DNA of 8,272 nucleotides from Rhizobiales bacterium UBA697 (GCA_002298965.1 DBMN01000322.1:1-8272); one strand, 5' to 3'; shown: positions 1 to 8,272, counted from the stretch's first letter. Numbers and translations are program-made. The notes: generated by a model from the sequence alone, not told the origin.

Positions 1-126
1 CGGGTGCTCGGCGGCCGCGAGACGCCGCTCGACGCGGCGATCGACGTCGCCCAGGCCGCGGTCGAACCGGCGCGGTCGCGGCTGCGCGCCAATGTCCGCC
101 GTCTCGGCCGTCACACCCGCGACTGA
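1..126 (+). CDS. C-terminal fragment of an unidentified upstream protein (5' end outside window)
   Basis: Frame 1 is open from the window edge to a TGA at 124-126 and encodes the last 41 residues of a protein ending in ...RRLGRHTRD. Codon choice fits real coding DNA here, since nearly every third position is G or C, as in the genes downstream. The fragment is rich in Ala and Arg, looks helical, and has no membrane segment or recognisable motif, so I cannot name a family. It is followed by 152 bp before the chosen zapE start, so it may belong to a separate transcript. The main doubt is that short open frames are common in DNA this GC-rich. Confidence 0.5.
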   Translation, partial: RVLGGRETPLDAAIDVAQAAVEPARSRLRANVRRLGRHTRD

Positions 127-189
127 CGAGAGGCCGATCGGCCGCAAGGTCCGCGACGAAGGTCGTGCGTCGTGCAGGTCACCCTTGCT

Positions 190-218
190 TTGACAGCGGC
201 TCCGTCGCCGGGCTACCG
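190..218 (+). promoter_or_regulatory. Candidate promoter for zapE
   Basis: A perfect TTGACA box lies at 190-195. About 17-18 bp further on is CTACCG (213-218), a weak match to the -10 element, which is often poorly conserved in Alphaproteobacteria. Transcription would start near 225, leaving a leader of roughly 50 nt before the ATG at 279. The site falls inside the N-terminal extension of the longest possible zapE frame (GTG at 165), which argues against that longer start. The -35 box is seen directly; its use as a promoter is inferred. Confidence 0.35.
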
Positions 219-278
219 GAGACGACCGGGCCGAGCGGGCATCTCTCCCTCGCCCACGAGCGGAGCGATCGTCCCGAC

Positions 279-1490
279 ATGCCGCATTCCGAAGACAGGA
301 TGCACACCGTCTCCGGCCGCTACGAGGCGCTGGTCGCCTCCGGCGCCATTTCCTCCGATCCCGCCCAGGTGCGGCTGACCAGACGGCTCGACCGGCTGGA
401 GAAGGAGATCGCCACCTCCGATCTGGCGGTCAAGGGCTCGTCGCTCGGCTGGCTGTTCCAGCGCAAGGCGCCCAAGCGCGAGACGATCCGCGGGCTCTAC
501 GTCCATGGCGACGTCGGCCGCGGCAAGACCATGCTGATGGACCTCTTCTACGAGGTCTCCAAGGTCCACAAGAAGCGGCGCGCGCATTTCCATGCCTTCA
601 TGGCCGACGTGCAGGACCGTATCCACCGGGCGCGCGGCGACATTCTCGCCGGCCGCATCAAGGGCGACGACCCGATCGCGCCGGTCGCCGCCCAGATCGC
701 CGAGGAGACGCGGCTCCTGTGCTTCGACGAGTTCGCCGTCTACGACATCGCCGATGCGATGATCCTCGGACGGCTGTTCGAGAAGCTGTTCGAGGCCGGC
801 GTGGTGGTGGTCGCCACCTCCAACGTGGCGCCGCAGGATCTCTACAGGGACGGGCTCAACCGGGCGCTGTTCCTGCCCTTCATCGGCCTGTTGCAGTCCC
901 ACGTCGACGTCGAGCGGCTGGCGGCGGCGACCGACTATCGGCTGGAGAAGACCGACGTCGACGCCGCCTGGACGACGCCGCTCGGCCCCGAGACCGATCG
1001 GCTGATGGAAGAGGCGTGGTTCCGCCTGATCGACCATCGGCCGAGCGCGCCGGAGGCGATCCCCTTCCGCGGTCGCGAGATCCGGGTGCCGCGGGCCTGC
1101 GGACCCTTCGCGCGCTTCGACTTCCTCGACCTCTGCGACCGGCCGCTCGCCGCCGCCGACTACCTCCAGGTGGCGCGGCGCTATCACACGGTGATGATCG
1201 AACGTGTTCCGGTGTTGACCGCGGATCGCCGCAATGCGGCCAAACGGCTGATCAACCTCGTCGATGCGCTCTACGACTGCCGCGTCAAGGTGGTCGTGTC
1301 GGCCGCGGCCGAACCGGAAGCGCTGTGGACGGGGGTGGAAGGAACGGAGACGTTCGAGTTCGCCCGCACCGTCTCGCGGCTCACCGAGATGCGTTCGGAG
1401 GAATACGCGGCGAGCCCCCATCTGGGGGTCAACGGAGGGGTTCTGCGCGAGGACGACGAGGGCTCGGACGACGGTTCCGAGCCAACCTGA
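279..1490 (+). CDS. zapE: Cell division protein ZapE / AFG1-family P-loop ATPase
   Basis: A 403-residue protein of the AFG1/ZapE (LACE1) family of AAA+-like ATPases. In E. coli, ZapE associates with FtsZ; yeast Afg1 acts in mitochondrial protein quality control. The N-terminal RYEALVASGAI..DPAQ segment (about 14-30) is a family hallmark. Walker A is GDVGRGKT (77-84), Walker B is LLCFDEF (146-152), and ATSN (179-182) is a sensor-1-like motif. LNRALFLPFI (193-202) carries a likely arginine finger, and SRLTEM (366-371) lies near the C-terminus. No signal peptide or membrane helix is seen, so it is probably cytoplasmic. The frame is open back to a GTG at 165, but the 38 extra residues do not look like the family and contain a promoter-like box. 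ATG 279 is preferred; ATG 300 (seven residues later) is also possible. The acidic tail (EDDEGSDDGSEPT) is low complexity. Genes placed next to mdh like this are common in Hyphomicrobiales. Confidence 0.93.
   Translation: MPHSEDRMHTVSGRYEALVASGAISSDPAQVRLTRRLDRLEKEIATSDLAVKGSSLGWLFQRKAPKRETIRGLYVHGDVGRGKTMLMDLFYEVSKVHKKRRAHFHAFMADVQDRIHRARGDILAGRIKGDDPIAPVAAQIAEETRLLCFDEFAVYDIADAMILGRLFEKLFEAGVVVVATSNVAPQDLYRDGLNRALFLPFIGLLQSHVDVERLAAATDYRLEKTDVDAAWTTPLGPETDRLMEEAWFRLIDHRPSAPEAIPFRGREIRVPRACGPFARFDFLDLCDRPLAAADYLQVARRYHTVMIERVPVLTADRRNAAKRLINLVDALYDCRVKVVVSAAAEPEALWTGVEGTETFEFARTVSRLTEMRSEEYAASPHLGVNGGVLREDDEGSDDGSEPT
1461..1483 (+). terminator. Perfect 8-bp hairpin at the 3' end of zapE
   Basis: GGCTCGGA (1461-1468) and TCCGAGCC (1476-1483) pair perfectly around a 7-nt loop. 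The structure ends 5 nt before the zapE stop codon. No run of T follows directly; the nearest T-rich stretch starts at about 1522, so this is not a classic intrinsic terminator. It could weaken read-through into mdh or protect the zapE mRNA end. It also encodes the acidic tail residues, so chance pairing is possible. Confidence 0.3.
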
Positions 1491-1496
1491 AACCTC

Positions 1497-1518
1497 TTGC
1501 AAATTGCAATGAAATTGC
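1497..1518. promoter_or_regulatory. Candidate operator: clustered TTGCAA half-sites upstream of mdh
   Basis: Within 22 bp there are TTGCAA (1497-1502), a second TTGCAA (1504-1509) lying inside the 8-bp palindrome ATTGCAAT (1503-1510), and ATTGC (1514-1518). The last forms a GCAAT-GAA-ATTGC inverted repeat with 1506-1510. The cluster is AT-rich in otherwise GC-rich DNA and lies just after zapE, about 140 bp before mdh. Such symmetry suits a dimeric repressor or activator. The symmetry is seen directly; the regulator is unknown. Confidence 0.4.
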
Positions 1519-1563
1519 CGCTTTTTCGGTCGTTTTGCGGGGGGTGGTAAACCTTCGGCCGAC

Positions 1564-1592
1564 TTGCACCCCTTCCCGGAACAGAGTATCGA
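1564..1592 (+). promoter_or_regulatory. Candidate mdh promoter (weak match)
   Basis: TTGCAC (1564-1569) and TATCGA (1587-1592) are separated by exactly 17 bp. Each shares about three positions with the sigma-70 consensus. Transcription would begin near 1599, giving a leader of about 50 nt before the mdh ATG. A promoter in this 158-bp gap is expected because mdh heads the TCA genes and the gap is AT-richer than its surroundings. The exact boxes are uncertain. Confidence 0.28.
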
Positions 1593-1648
1593 ACCGCACG
1601 ACAGGATGTCGCACCGACTTCCGATTGACGAAAAGGGAAACCTCTGAA

Positions 1649-2611
1649 ATGGCGCGGAAAAAGATCGCCCTCATCGGCGCGGGTCAAATCGGCGGCACGC
1701 TCGCTCATCTGGCGGGCCTCAAGGAGCTCGGCGACATCGTCCTGTTCGACATCGTCGACGGCGTTCCGCAGGGCAAGGCGCTCGACATCGCCGAGTCCTC
1801 GCCGGTCGACGGCTTCGATGCGGCGCTCTCGGGCGCGTCGTCCTACGAGGCGATCGCCGGTGCCGACGTCATCATCGTGACCGCCGGTGTGCCGCGCAAG
1901 CCGGGCATGAGCCGCGACGACCTCTTGGGCATCAACCTCTCCGTCATGGAGAAGGTCGGCGCCGGCATCAAGGAATTCGCCCCGAACGCCTTCGTCATCT
2001 GCATCACCAACCCGCTCGACGCGATGGTGTGGGCGCTGCAGAAGTTCTCCGGCCTGCCGGCGAACAAGGTGGTCGGCATGGCCGGCGTGCTCGACTCGGC
2101 CCGCTTCCGCTACTTCCTCGCCGAGGCGACCGGCGTCTCCGTCAAGGACGTCCATGCGATGACGCTCGGCGGCCACGGCGACGACATGGTCCCGCTGGTG
2201 CGCTACTCGACCATCGGCGGCGTGCCGCTGCCGGAGATCGTCAAGATGGGCTGGCTCACCCAGGAGAAGCTCGACGCGATCGTCGACCGCACCCGCAAGG
2301 GCGGCGCCGAGATCGTCGGTCTGCTCAAGACCGGTTCGGCCTTCTACGCCCCGGCCGCTTCGGCGATCGCGATGGCGGAGTCCTATCTCAAGGACCAGAA
2401 GCGCATTCTCCCGGTGGCCGCGGCGCTCAACGGCGAGTACGGCCTCAAGGACATGTACGTCGGCGTTCCGGCGCTGATCGGCGCCGGCGGCGTCGAGAAG
2501 ATCGTCCAGGTGGAGTTCGACGCCACCGAAGCGGAGCAGTTCAAGAAGTCCGTCGCCTCGGTGACCGGCCTCGTGGATGCCTGCAAGCAGATTCAGCCGG
2601 CGCTCGCCTGA
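1649..2611 (+). CDS. mdh: Malate dehydrogenase, NAD-dependent
   Basis: A 320-residue soluble enzyme interconverting malate and oxaloacetate with NAD. It is of the LDH-like type (malate dehydrogenase type 3) usual in Alphaproteobacteria. The Rossmann nucleotide-binding motif is GAGQIGG (10-16), and Asp34 ends the second strand, consistent with preference for NAD over NADP. The mobile loop RKPGMSR (83-89) carries Arg83, which marks malate rather than lactate specificity, together with Arg89. Asn121 (TNPLD), Arg152 (DSARF) and the catalytic pair Asp149/His176 (GGHGDDMVP) are all present, so the enzyme should be active. Length matches the family. The ATG is preceded by AGGGA (1634-1638) at good spacing. 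The frame is also open far upstream into zapE, but that stretch is Arg-rich out-of-frame sequence and is not part of the protein. It is likely the first gene of the mdh-suc transcript. Confidence 0.98.
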   Translation: MARKKIALIGAGQIGGTLAHLAGLKELGDIVLFDIVDGVPQGKALDIAESSPVDGFDAALSGASSYEAIAGADVIIVTAGVPRKPGMSRDDLLGINLSVMEKVGAGIKEFAPNAFVICITNPLDAMVWALQKFSGLPANKVVGMAGVLDSARFRYFLAEATGVSVKDVHAMTLGGHGDDMVPLVRYSTIGGVPLPEIVKMGWLTQEKLDAIVDRTRKGGAEIVGLLKTGSAFYAPAASAIAMAESYLKDQKRILPVAAALNGEYGLKDMYVGVPALIGAGGVEKIVQVEFDATEAEQFKKSVASVTGLVDACKQIQPALA

Positions 2612-2633
2612 GCGTCCTGAACGGAATTCCTTC

Positions 2634-2658
2634 GGGCGTCCCGATCCCCGGGGCGCCC
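2634..2658 (+). other. Hairpin 1 in the mdh-sucC gap
   Basis: GGGCGTCCC (2634-2642) pairs with GGGGCGCCC (2650-2658), giving 9 bp with one G-T wobble and a 7-nt loop. It starts 22 bp after the mdh stop. No T-tract follows, so it fits an mRNA-stabilising or processing structure better than an intrinsic terminator. Confidence 0.45.
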
Positions 2659-2681
2659 AGCGGAATCGATCGATCGATGCG

Positions 2682-2707
2682 CGGGGCCGGAAGAAACGCC
2701 GGCTCCG
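2682..2707 (+). other. Hairpin 2 in the mdh-sucC gap
   Basis: CGGGGCCGG (2682-2690) pairs with CCGGCTCCG (2699-2707), giving 9 bp with one G-T wobble around the A-rich loop AAGAAACG. A short pyrimidine stretch (TCTTCTC) follows, but it is not a real T-tract. Confidence 0.45.
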
Positions 2708-2711
2708 TCTT

Positions 2712-2734
2712 CTCGCGGGTGGAGGACCCGCGAG
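2712..2734 (+). other. Hairpin 3 in the mdh-sucC gap, with a GGAGG loop
   Basis: CTCGCGGGT (2712-2720) and ACCCGCGAG (2726-2734) are perfectly complementary over 9 bp and close a 5-nt loop of GGAGG. It begins only 5 nt after hairpin 2. A Shine-Dalgarno-like pentamer in an exposed loop is unusual, though no start codon is well placed behind it. Confidence 0.5.
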
Positions 2735-2771
2735 CGGGGGGTGACCTCGTATCGTCGTCGCGGACGGCTCG

Positions 2772-2799
2772 ATGCGGTGCGTGAGAACGCGCGCCGCAT
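2772..2799 (+). other. Hairpin 4 in the mdh-sucC gap
   Basis: ATGCGGTGCG (2772-2781) pairs with CGCGCCGCAT (2790-2799) over 10 bp with one wobble and an 8-nt loop. Downstream of it, to the sucC start, the DNA turns AT-richer (for example TTCGAATTTTT at 2832-2842), leaving the sucC ribosome-binding region comparatively unstructured. The rest of the 248-bp gap shows no gene I would call and no convincing second promoter. Confidence 0.42.
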
Positions 2800-2859
2800 G
2801 ACGGTCGACTGCCGGTTCCGACAGTTTCTCATTCGAATTTTTCGAGGCGAGACGAGGCG

Positions 2860-4056
<1,197 letters not shown>

Positions 4057-4060
4057 TCAG

Positions 4061-4945
<885 letters not shown>

Positions 4946-4952
4946 TCGAATG

Positions 4953-4977
4953 CGAGGGGAGCCGGCGGCTCCCCTCG
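4953..4977 (+). terminator. Strong 11-bp hairpin just after sucD (attenuator or mRNA-end candidate)
   Basis: CGAGGGGAGCC (4953-4963) and GGCTCCCCTCG (4967-4977) are perfectly complementary around a 3-nt core. The structure begins 7 bp after the sucD stop. Only a weak TCGTT follows, so full termination is doubtful, and sucA and sucB downstream are expected to share transcription. Partial termination or protection of the sucCD 3' end would fit. Confidence 0.45.
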
Positions 4978-5039
4978 TCGTTCCCGCGGGGCACGGACCC
5001 GGTCCGAGACCCGCCGCCGGCGCCGGCGAGACGGCGTGT

Positions 5040-5058
5040 CGCCCCCGCCGCGGGGGCG
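5040..5058 (+). other. GC hairpin in the sucD-sucA gap
   Basis: CGCCCCCG (5040-5047) and CGGGGGCG (5051-5058) form a perfect 8-bp, all-GC stem with a CCG loop. Nearby are a 14-bp palindrome (5015-5028), a small CGGAC/GTCCG stem (4994-5006) and a CGTGCA/TGCACG stem (5081-5097). From about 5098 to the sucA start I see no further strong structure, no clear promoter and no gene. Confidence 0.4.
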
Positions 5059-5209
5059 GGAAGACGAGATGCGGATCGAGCGTGCACGACCTGCACGTCA
5101 ATCGATTCGATAGATCGGCGGCGACGCCGGCGGATGGCGGGATCCACGCTTCGGCGAGGGTCCTCCGGAAACGACATCGAGGCGGAGCCGCGAGGTTTCG
5201 GGACGCACC

Positions 5210-8185
5210 ATGGAACGTGACGAGAGCCAGCTGACTTCCTTCCTCTACGGTGGCAATGCCGCCTGGATCGAGGAATTGCATGCCCGGTACGAGGAGAACC
5301 CGGCGTCGGTCGACGCGAGCTGGCGAGCCTTCTTCGCCGAACTCGCCGACGACAAGTCGGGCGTGCTGAAGAGCGCCAAGGGCCCGGCCTGGAAACGGTC
5401 GAACTGGCCGATCCCGGCCTCCGGCGAGATGGTCTCGACGCTCGACGGCGACTGGGCCTGGCTCGAGAAGACGCTCAAGGACAAGGTCAAGGGCAAGGCC
5501 GACGCCAAGGGCGTCGCCATCACCCAGGACCAGCTGCAGGCGGCGGCGCGCGACTCGGTCCGCGCCATCATGATGATCCGCGCCTATCGCATGCGCGGCC
5601 ATCTGCACGCCCGTCTCGACCCGCTCGACATCGCGGCCGACAAGGACCACGAGGAGCTGCATCCGGCGTCCTGGGGCTTCACCGAAGCCGACATGGATCG
5701 CAAGATCTTCATCGACCACGTCCTCGGTCTCGAGTTCGCGACCGTGCGCGAGATGGTCGAGATCCTGCGCCGCACCTACTGCTCGACGCTCGGCGTCGAG
5801 TTCATGCACATTTCCGACGCCCACGAGAAGGCCTGGATCCAGGAGCGCATCGAGGGTCCGGACAAGCAGATCGCCTTCACCCGCGAGGGCAAGCGCGCCA
5901 TCCTCAAGAAACTGATCGAGGCCGAGGGCTTCGAGAAGTTCCTCGACGTCAAGTACACCGGCACCAAGCGGTTCGGTCTCGACGGCGGCGAGGCGCTGAT
6001 CCCGGCGCTGGAGCAGATCATCAAGCGCGGCGGCAATCTCGGCGTGAAGGAAATCGTGGTCGGCATGGCCCACCGCGGTCGCCTCAACGTGCTGACCCAG
6101 GTGATGGGCAAGCCGCACCGGGCGCTGTTCCACGAGTTCAAGGGCGGCTCCTTCGCCCCCGACGAGGTCGAGGGTTCGGGCGACGTGAAGTACCATCTCG
6201 GTGCTTCCTCCGACCGCGAGTTCGACGGCAATCGCGTCCACCTGTCGCTGACCGCCAACCCGTCGCACCTCGAGATCGTCAATCCGGTGGTGCTCGGCAA
6301 GGCCCGCGCCAAGCAGGACCAGCTCGCCAAGGATCCGACGGCGGAGATCATCCCCCTCGACGAGCGCATCCAGGTGCTGCCGCTGCTGCTGCACGGCGAC
6401 GCGGCCTTCGCCGGTCAGGGCGTGGTGGCGGAATGCTTCGGTCTCTCCGGCCTCAAGGGTCACAAGACCGCCGGCTCGATCCACGTCATCATCAACAACC
6501 AGATCGGCTTCACGACCTATCCGCGCTTCTCGCGGTCGTCGCCCTATCCGTCGGACGTCGCCAAGATGATCGAGGCGCCGATCCTGCACTGCAACGGCGA
6601 CGACCCGGAAGCGGTGACCTTCGCCGCCAAGGTGGCGATCGAGTTCCGGCAGCGGTTCCACAAGCCGGTCGTGATCGACATGTTCTGCTATCGCCGCTTC
6701 GGTCACAACGAAGGCGACGAGCCGAGCTTCACCCAGCCGATCATGTATCGGAAGATCCGCAACCATCCCTCGACGCTGTCGATCTATGCCGAGAAGCTGG
6801 TCGGCGAGGGCGTGGTGACGCGGGCCGAGGTCGACGAGTGGCAGGCGGAGTTCCGCAAGCACCTCAACGGCGAGTTCGAGGCCGGCCAGTCGTTCAAGCC
6901 GAACAAGGCCGACTGGCTCGACGGTCGCTGGGCGGGCCTCAAGGCCGTCGGCATCCACGACGACTCCGACCGCTCCGGTTCGACCGGCGCGCCGATGGCC
7001 GATCTGAAGGACATCGGTGCCAAGCTCTGCGAGGTGCCGGCCGGCTTCAACGTCCACAAGACGATCCTCCGCTTCCTCGACAACCGCCGCAAGGCGATCG
7101 AGACCGGCGAGGGCATCGACTGGGCGACGGCGGAAGCGCTGGCCTTCGGCACGCTGGCGCGCCAGGGCTTCGGCATCCGTCTGTCCGGTCAGGACTGCGA
7201 GCGCGGCACGTTCTCGCAGCGCCACACGGTGCTCTACGATCAGGAGACCGAGGCCCGCTACATCCCGCTGAACAACCTCGGCGAGGGTCAGGCCAAGTAC
7301 GAGGTCATCAACTCGATGCTCTCGGAAGAGGCGGTGCTCGGCTTCGAGTACGGCTATTCGCTGGCCGAGCCGAACACGCTGACGCTGTGGGAAGGCCAGT
7401 TCGGCGACTTCGCCAACGGCGCCCAGGTGGTGTTCGACCAGTTCATCTCGTCGGGTGAGCGCAAGTGGCTGCGCATGTCGGGCCTCGTCTGCCTGCTGCC
7501 GCACGGCTACGAGGGTCAGGGTCCGGAGCATTCCTCCGCCCGTCTCGAGCGCTATCTGCAGATGTGCGCGGAAGACAACATGCAGGTCGCCAACTGCACG
7601 ACGCCGGCGAACTACTTCCACATCCTGCGTCGCCAGCTGATGCGCGACTTCCGCAAGCCGCTCATCCTGATGACGCCGAAGTCGCTGCTGCGCCACAAGC
7701 GGGCGGTGTCGACGCTGGATCTTCTGGCCGAGAACTCGCGCTTCCACCGCATCCTCATCGACTCGGCGGAGTCCGGCAAGGAGCCGACGACCACGAAGCT
7801 GGTCGCCGACGACAAGATCCGTCGCGTCGTGCTGTGCACCGGCAAGGTCTACTACGACCTGCTGGAGGATCGCGAACGGCGCGGCATCGACGACGTCTAT
7901 CTGATGCGCGTCGAGCAGATCTTCCCGACGCCGGTGAAGTCCCTGGTCCGCCTGCTGTCGCGCTTCAAGGGCGCGGAAGTGGTGTGGTGCCAGGAAGAGC
8001 CGAAGAACATGGGCGCCTGGTCCTTCATCGAACCCTATCTCGAGTGGGTGCTGACCCAGGTCGGCGGGGCCTCCAAGCGGGCGCGCTATGCCGGTCGCCC
8101 GGCCTCGGCGGCCACCGCGACGGGTCTGGCCTCGCGCCACAAGGCGCAGCTCGAGGCGTTCCTGGAAGACTGCTTCAAGGCGTGA
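5210..8185 (+). CDS. sucA: 2-oxoglutarate dehydrogenase E1 component
   Basis: A 991-residue thiamine-diphosphate enzyme that decarboxylates 2-oxoglutarate and passes the succinyl group to the lipoyl arm of SucB. The N-terminal segment TSFLYGGNAAWIEELHARYEENP (about 9-31) is the E1o-specific region linked to E2 binding. The ThDP domain spans roughly 200-560: GMAHRGRLNVL (285-295), TANPSHLE (348-355), and GDAAFAGQGV (396-405) with NN at 429-430 forming the GDx...N cofactor motif; RRFGHNEGDEP follows at 495-505. The transketolase-like pyrimidine domain (about 638-830) has FSQRH (668-672) and LPHGYEGQGPEHSSARLER (763-781), and the C-terminal domain runs to the end. No key residue is missing. It is somewhat longer than the E. 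coli protein, as usual in Alphaproteobacteria. GGGA (5200-5203) precedes the ATG. The separating gap from sucD is long for an operon. Confidence 0.98.
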   Translation: MERDESQLTSFLYGGNAAWIEELHARYEENPASVDASWRAFFAELADDKSGVLKSAKGPAWKRSNWPIPASGEMVSTLDGDWAWLEKTLKDKVKGKADAKGVAITQDQLQAAARDSVRAIMMIRAYRMRGHLHARLDPLDIAADKDHEELHPASWGFTEADMDRKIFIDHVLGLEFATVREMVEILRRTYCSTLGVEFMHISDAHEKAWIQERIEGPDKQIAFTREGKRAILKKLIEAEGFEKFLDVKYTGTKRFGLDGGEALIPALEQIIKRGGNLGVKEIVVGMAHRGRLNVLTQVMGKPHRALFHEFKGGSFAPDEVEGSGDVKYHLGASSDREFDGNRVHLSLTANPSHLEIVNPVVLGKARAKQDQLAKDPTAEIIPLDERIQVLPLLLHGDAAFAGQGVVAECFGLSGLKGHKTAGSIHVIINNQIGFTTYPRFSRSSPYPSDVAKMIEAPILHCNGDDPEAVTFAAKVAIEFRQRFHKPVVIDMFCYRRFGHNEGDEPSFTQPIMYRKIRNHPSTLSIYAEKLVGEGVVTRAEVDEWQAEFRKHLNGEFEAGQSFKPNKADWLDGRWAGLKAVGIHDDSDRSGSTGAPMADLKDIGAKLCEVPAGFNVHKTILRFLDNRRKAIETGEGIDWATAEALAFGTLARQGFGIRLSGQDCERGTFSQRHTVLYDQETEARYIPLNNLGEGQAKYEVINSMLSEEAVLGFEYGYSLAEPNTLTLWEGQFGDFANGAQVVFDQFISSGERKWLRMSGLVCLLPHGYEGQGPEHSSARLERYLQMCAEDNMQVANCTTPANYFHILRRQLMRDFRKPLILMTPKSLLRHKRAVSTLDLLAENSRFHRILIDSAESGKEPTTTKLVADDKIRRVVLCTGKVYYDLLEDRERRGIDDVYLMRVEQIFPTPVKSLVRLLSRFKGAEVVWCQEEPKNMGAWSFIEPYLEWVLTQVGGASKRARYAGRPASAATATGLASRHKAQLEAFLEDCFKA

Positions 8186-8200
8186 CGACATCCGAGCCCT

Positions 8201-8224
8201 CCGGTCGGCGCAGACGCCGATCGG
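8201..8224 (+). other. 10-bp hairpin in the sucA-sucB gap
   Basis: CCGGTCGGCG (8201-8210) pairs with CGCCGATCGG (8215-8224) with one G-T wobble and a CAGA tetraloop, 15 bp after the sucA stop. No T-run follows. It leaves an A-rich stretch (8236-8258) free for sucB initiation, as expected of an intercistronic stabiliser. Confidence 0.42.
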
Positions 8225-8266
8225 TCGGACGATCCTGAAAACGATCAAAACGAAGAGACGACGATC

Positions 8267-8272
8267 ATGGCG
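8267..8272 (+). CDS. sucB: Start of sucB (E2, dihydrolipoamide succinyltransferase), first two codons only
   Basis: ATGGCG at the window edge encodes Met-Ala. The upstream GAAGAGACG (8252-8260) is a plausible ribosome site. Succinyltransferases of this group commonly begin Met-Ala, and sucB follows sucA in nearly all Alphaproteobacteria. The call rests on position, start codon and ribosome site, not on protein sequence. Confidence 0.6.

Noticed and set aside
132..143. GGCCGATCGGCC palindrome after the upstream gene as a terminator
   Set aside because: Only 4 bp can pair once a loop is allowed, and no T-run follows.
213..1502. A 429-codon minus-strand frame opposite zapE
   Set aside because: It is the same composition effect: low-complexity Arg/Val/Asp/Gly-rich translation, opposite a gene with intact Walker motifs.
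1509..1550. A 13-codon mini-frame (ATG to TAA) just after the TTGCAA cluster
   Set aside because: There is no ribosome site, it lies upstream of the proposed transcript start, and it is well within chance length.
719..1648. Upstream extension of the mdh frame into zapE, suggesting a 630-residue fusion
   Set aside because: The added residues are an Arg-rich out-of-frame reading of zapE. The true mdh start has a good ribosome site, and the family N-terminus begins at 1649.
2665..2678. 14-bp self-complementary ATCGAT repeat
   Set aside because: It is a simple tetranucleotide reiteration with no matching copy at the other gaps; probably chance slippage and not a binding site or attachment site.

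Overview
The window is GC-rich (strong G/C preference at third codon positions). It carries a central-metabolism locus in the order zapE - mdh - sucC - sucD - sucA - sucB, all on the + strand. Having sucCD upstream of sucA, in one run with mdh and an AFG1/ZapE-type ATPase, is typical of Alphaproteobacteria and especially Hyphomicrobiales (the Rhizobium/Brucella/Agrobacterium side). It differs from the sucABCD order of enteric bacteria. Genus cannot be fixed from this sequence alone. No mobile element, CRISPR array, tRNA, rRNA or defence gene was seen.

Layout: 1-126 is the C-terminal tail of an unidentified upstream gene. 127-278 is a short gap with a TTGACA box, which favours a zapE start at 279 over the longer upstream reading frame. 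279-1490 is zapE. 1491-1648 is the mdh promoter region, with a cluster of TTGCAA-type half-sites. 1649-2611 is mdh. 2612-2859 is a non-coding gap holding four hairpins in series. 2860-4056 (sucC) and 4061-4945 (sucD) are tightly coupled, 4 bp apart. 4946-5209 is a second hairpin-rich gap. 5210-8185 is sucA. 8186-8266 is a short gap with one more hairpin, and sucB begins at 8267 with only its first two codons inside the window.

How the genes work together: SucA (E1 of 2-oxoglutarate dehydrogenase) and SucB (E2) make succinyl-CoA from 2-oxoglutarate. SucCD turns succinyl-CoA into succinate while making ATP or GTP. Mdh oxidises malate to oxaloacetate at the end of the cycle. Together they encode much of the oxidative lower half of the TCA cycle. 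ZapE is an AAA+-like P-loop ATPase whose link to the cycle is positional here.

All five complete genes look intact, with the expected catalytic motifs and lengths. The points worth a second look are regulatory: the palindromic motif cluster before mdh, the concentration of stable hairpins in the long gaps but not between sucC and sucD, and a small open frame ending in an ATGA overlap with the sucC start. I see no convincing evidence of an undescribed system; this is mostly an ordinary core-genome region.
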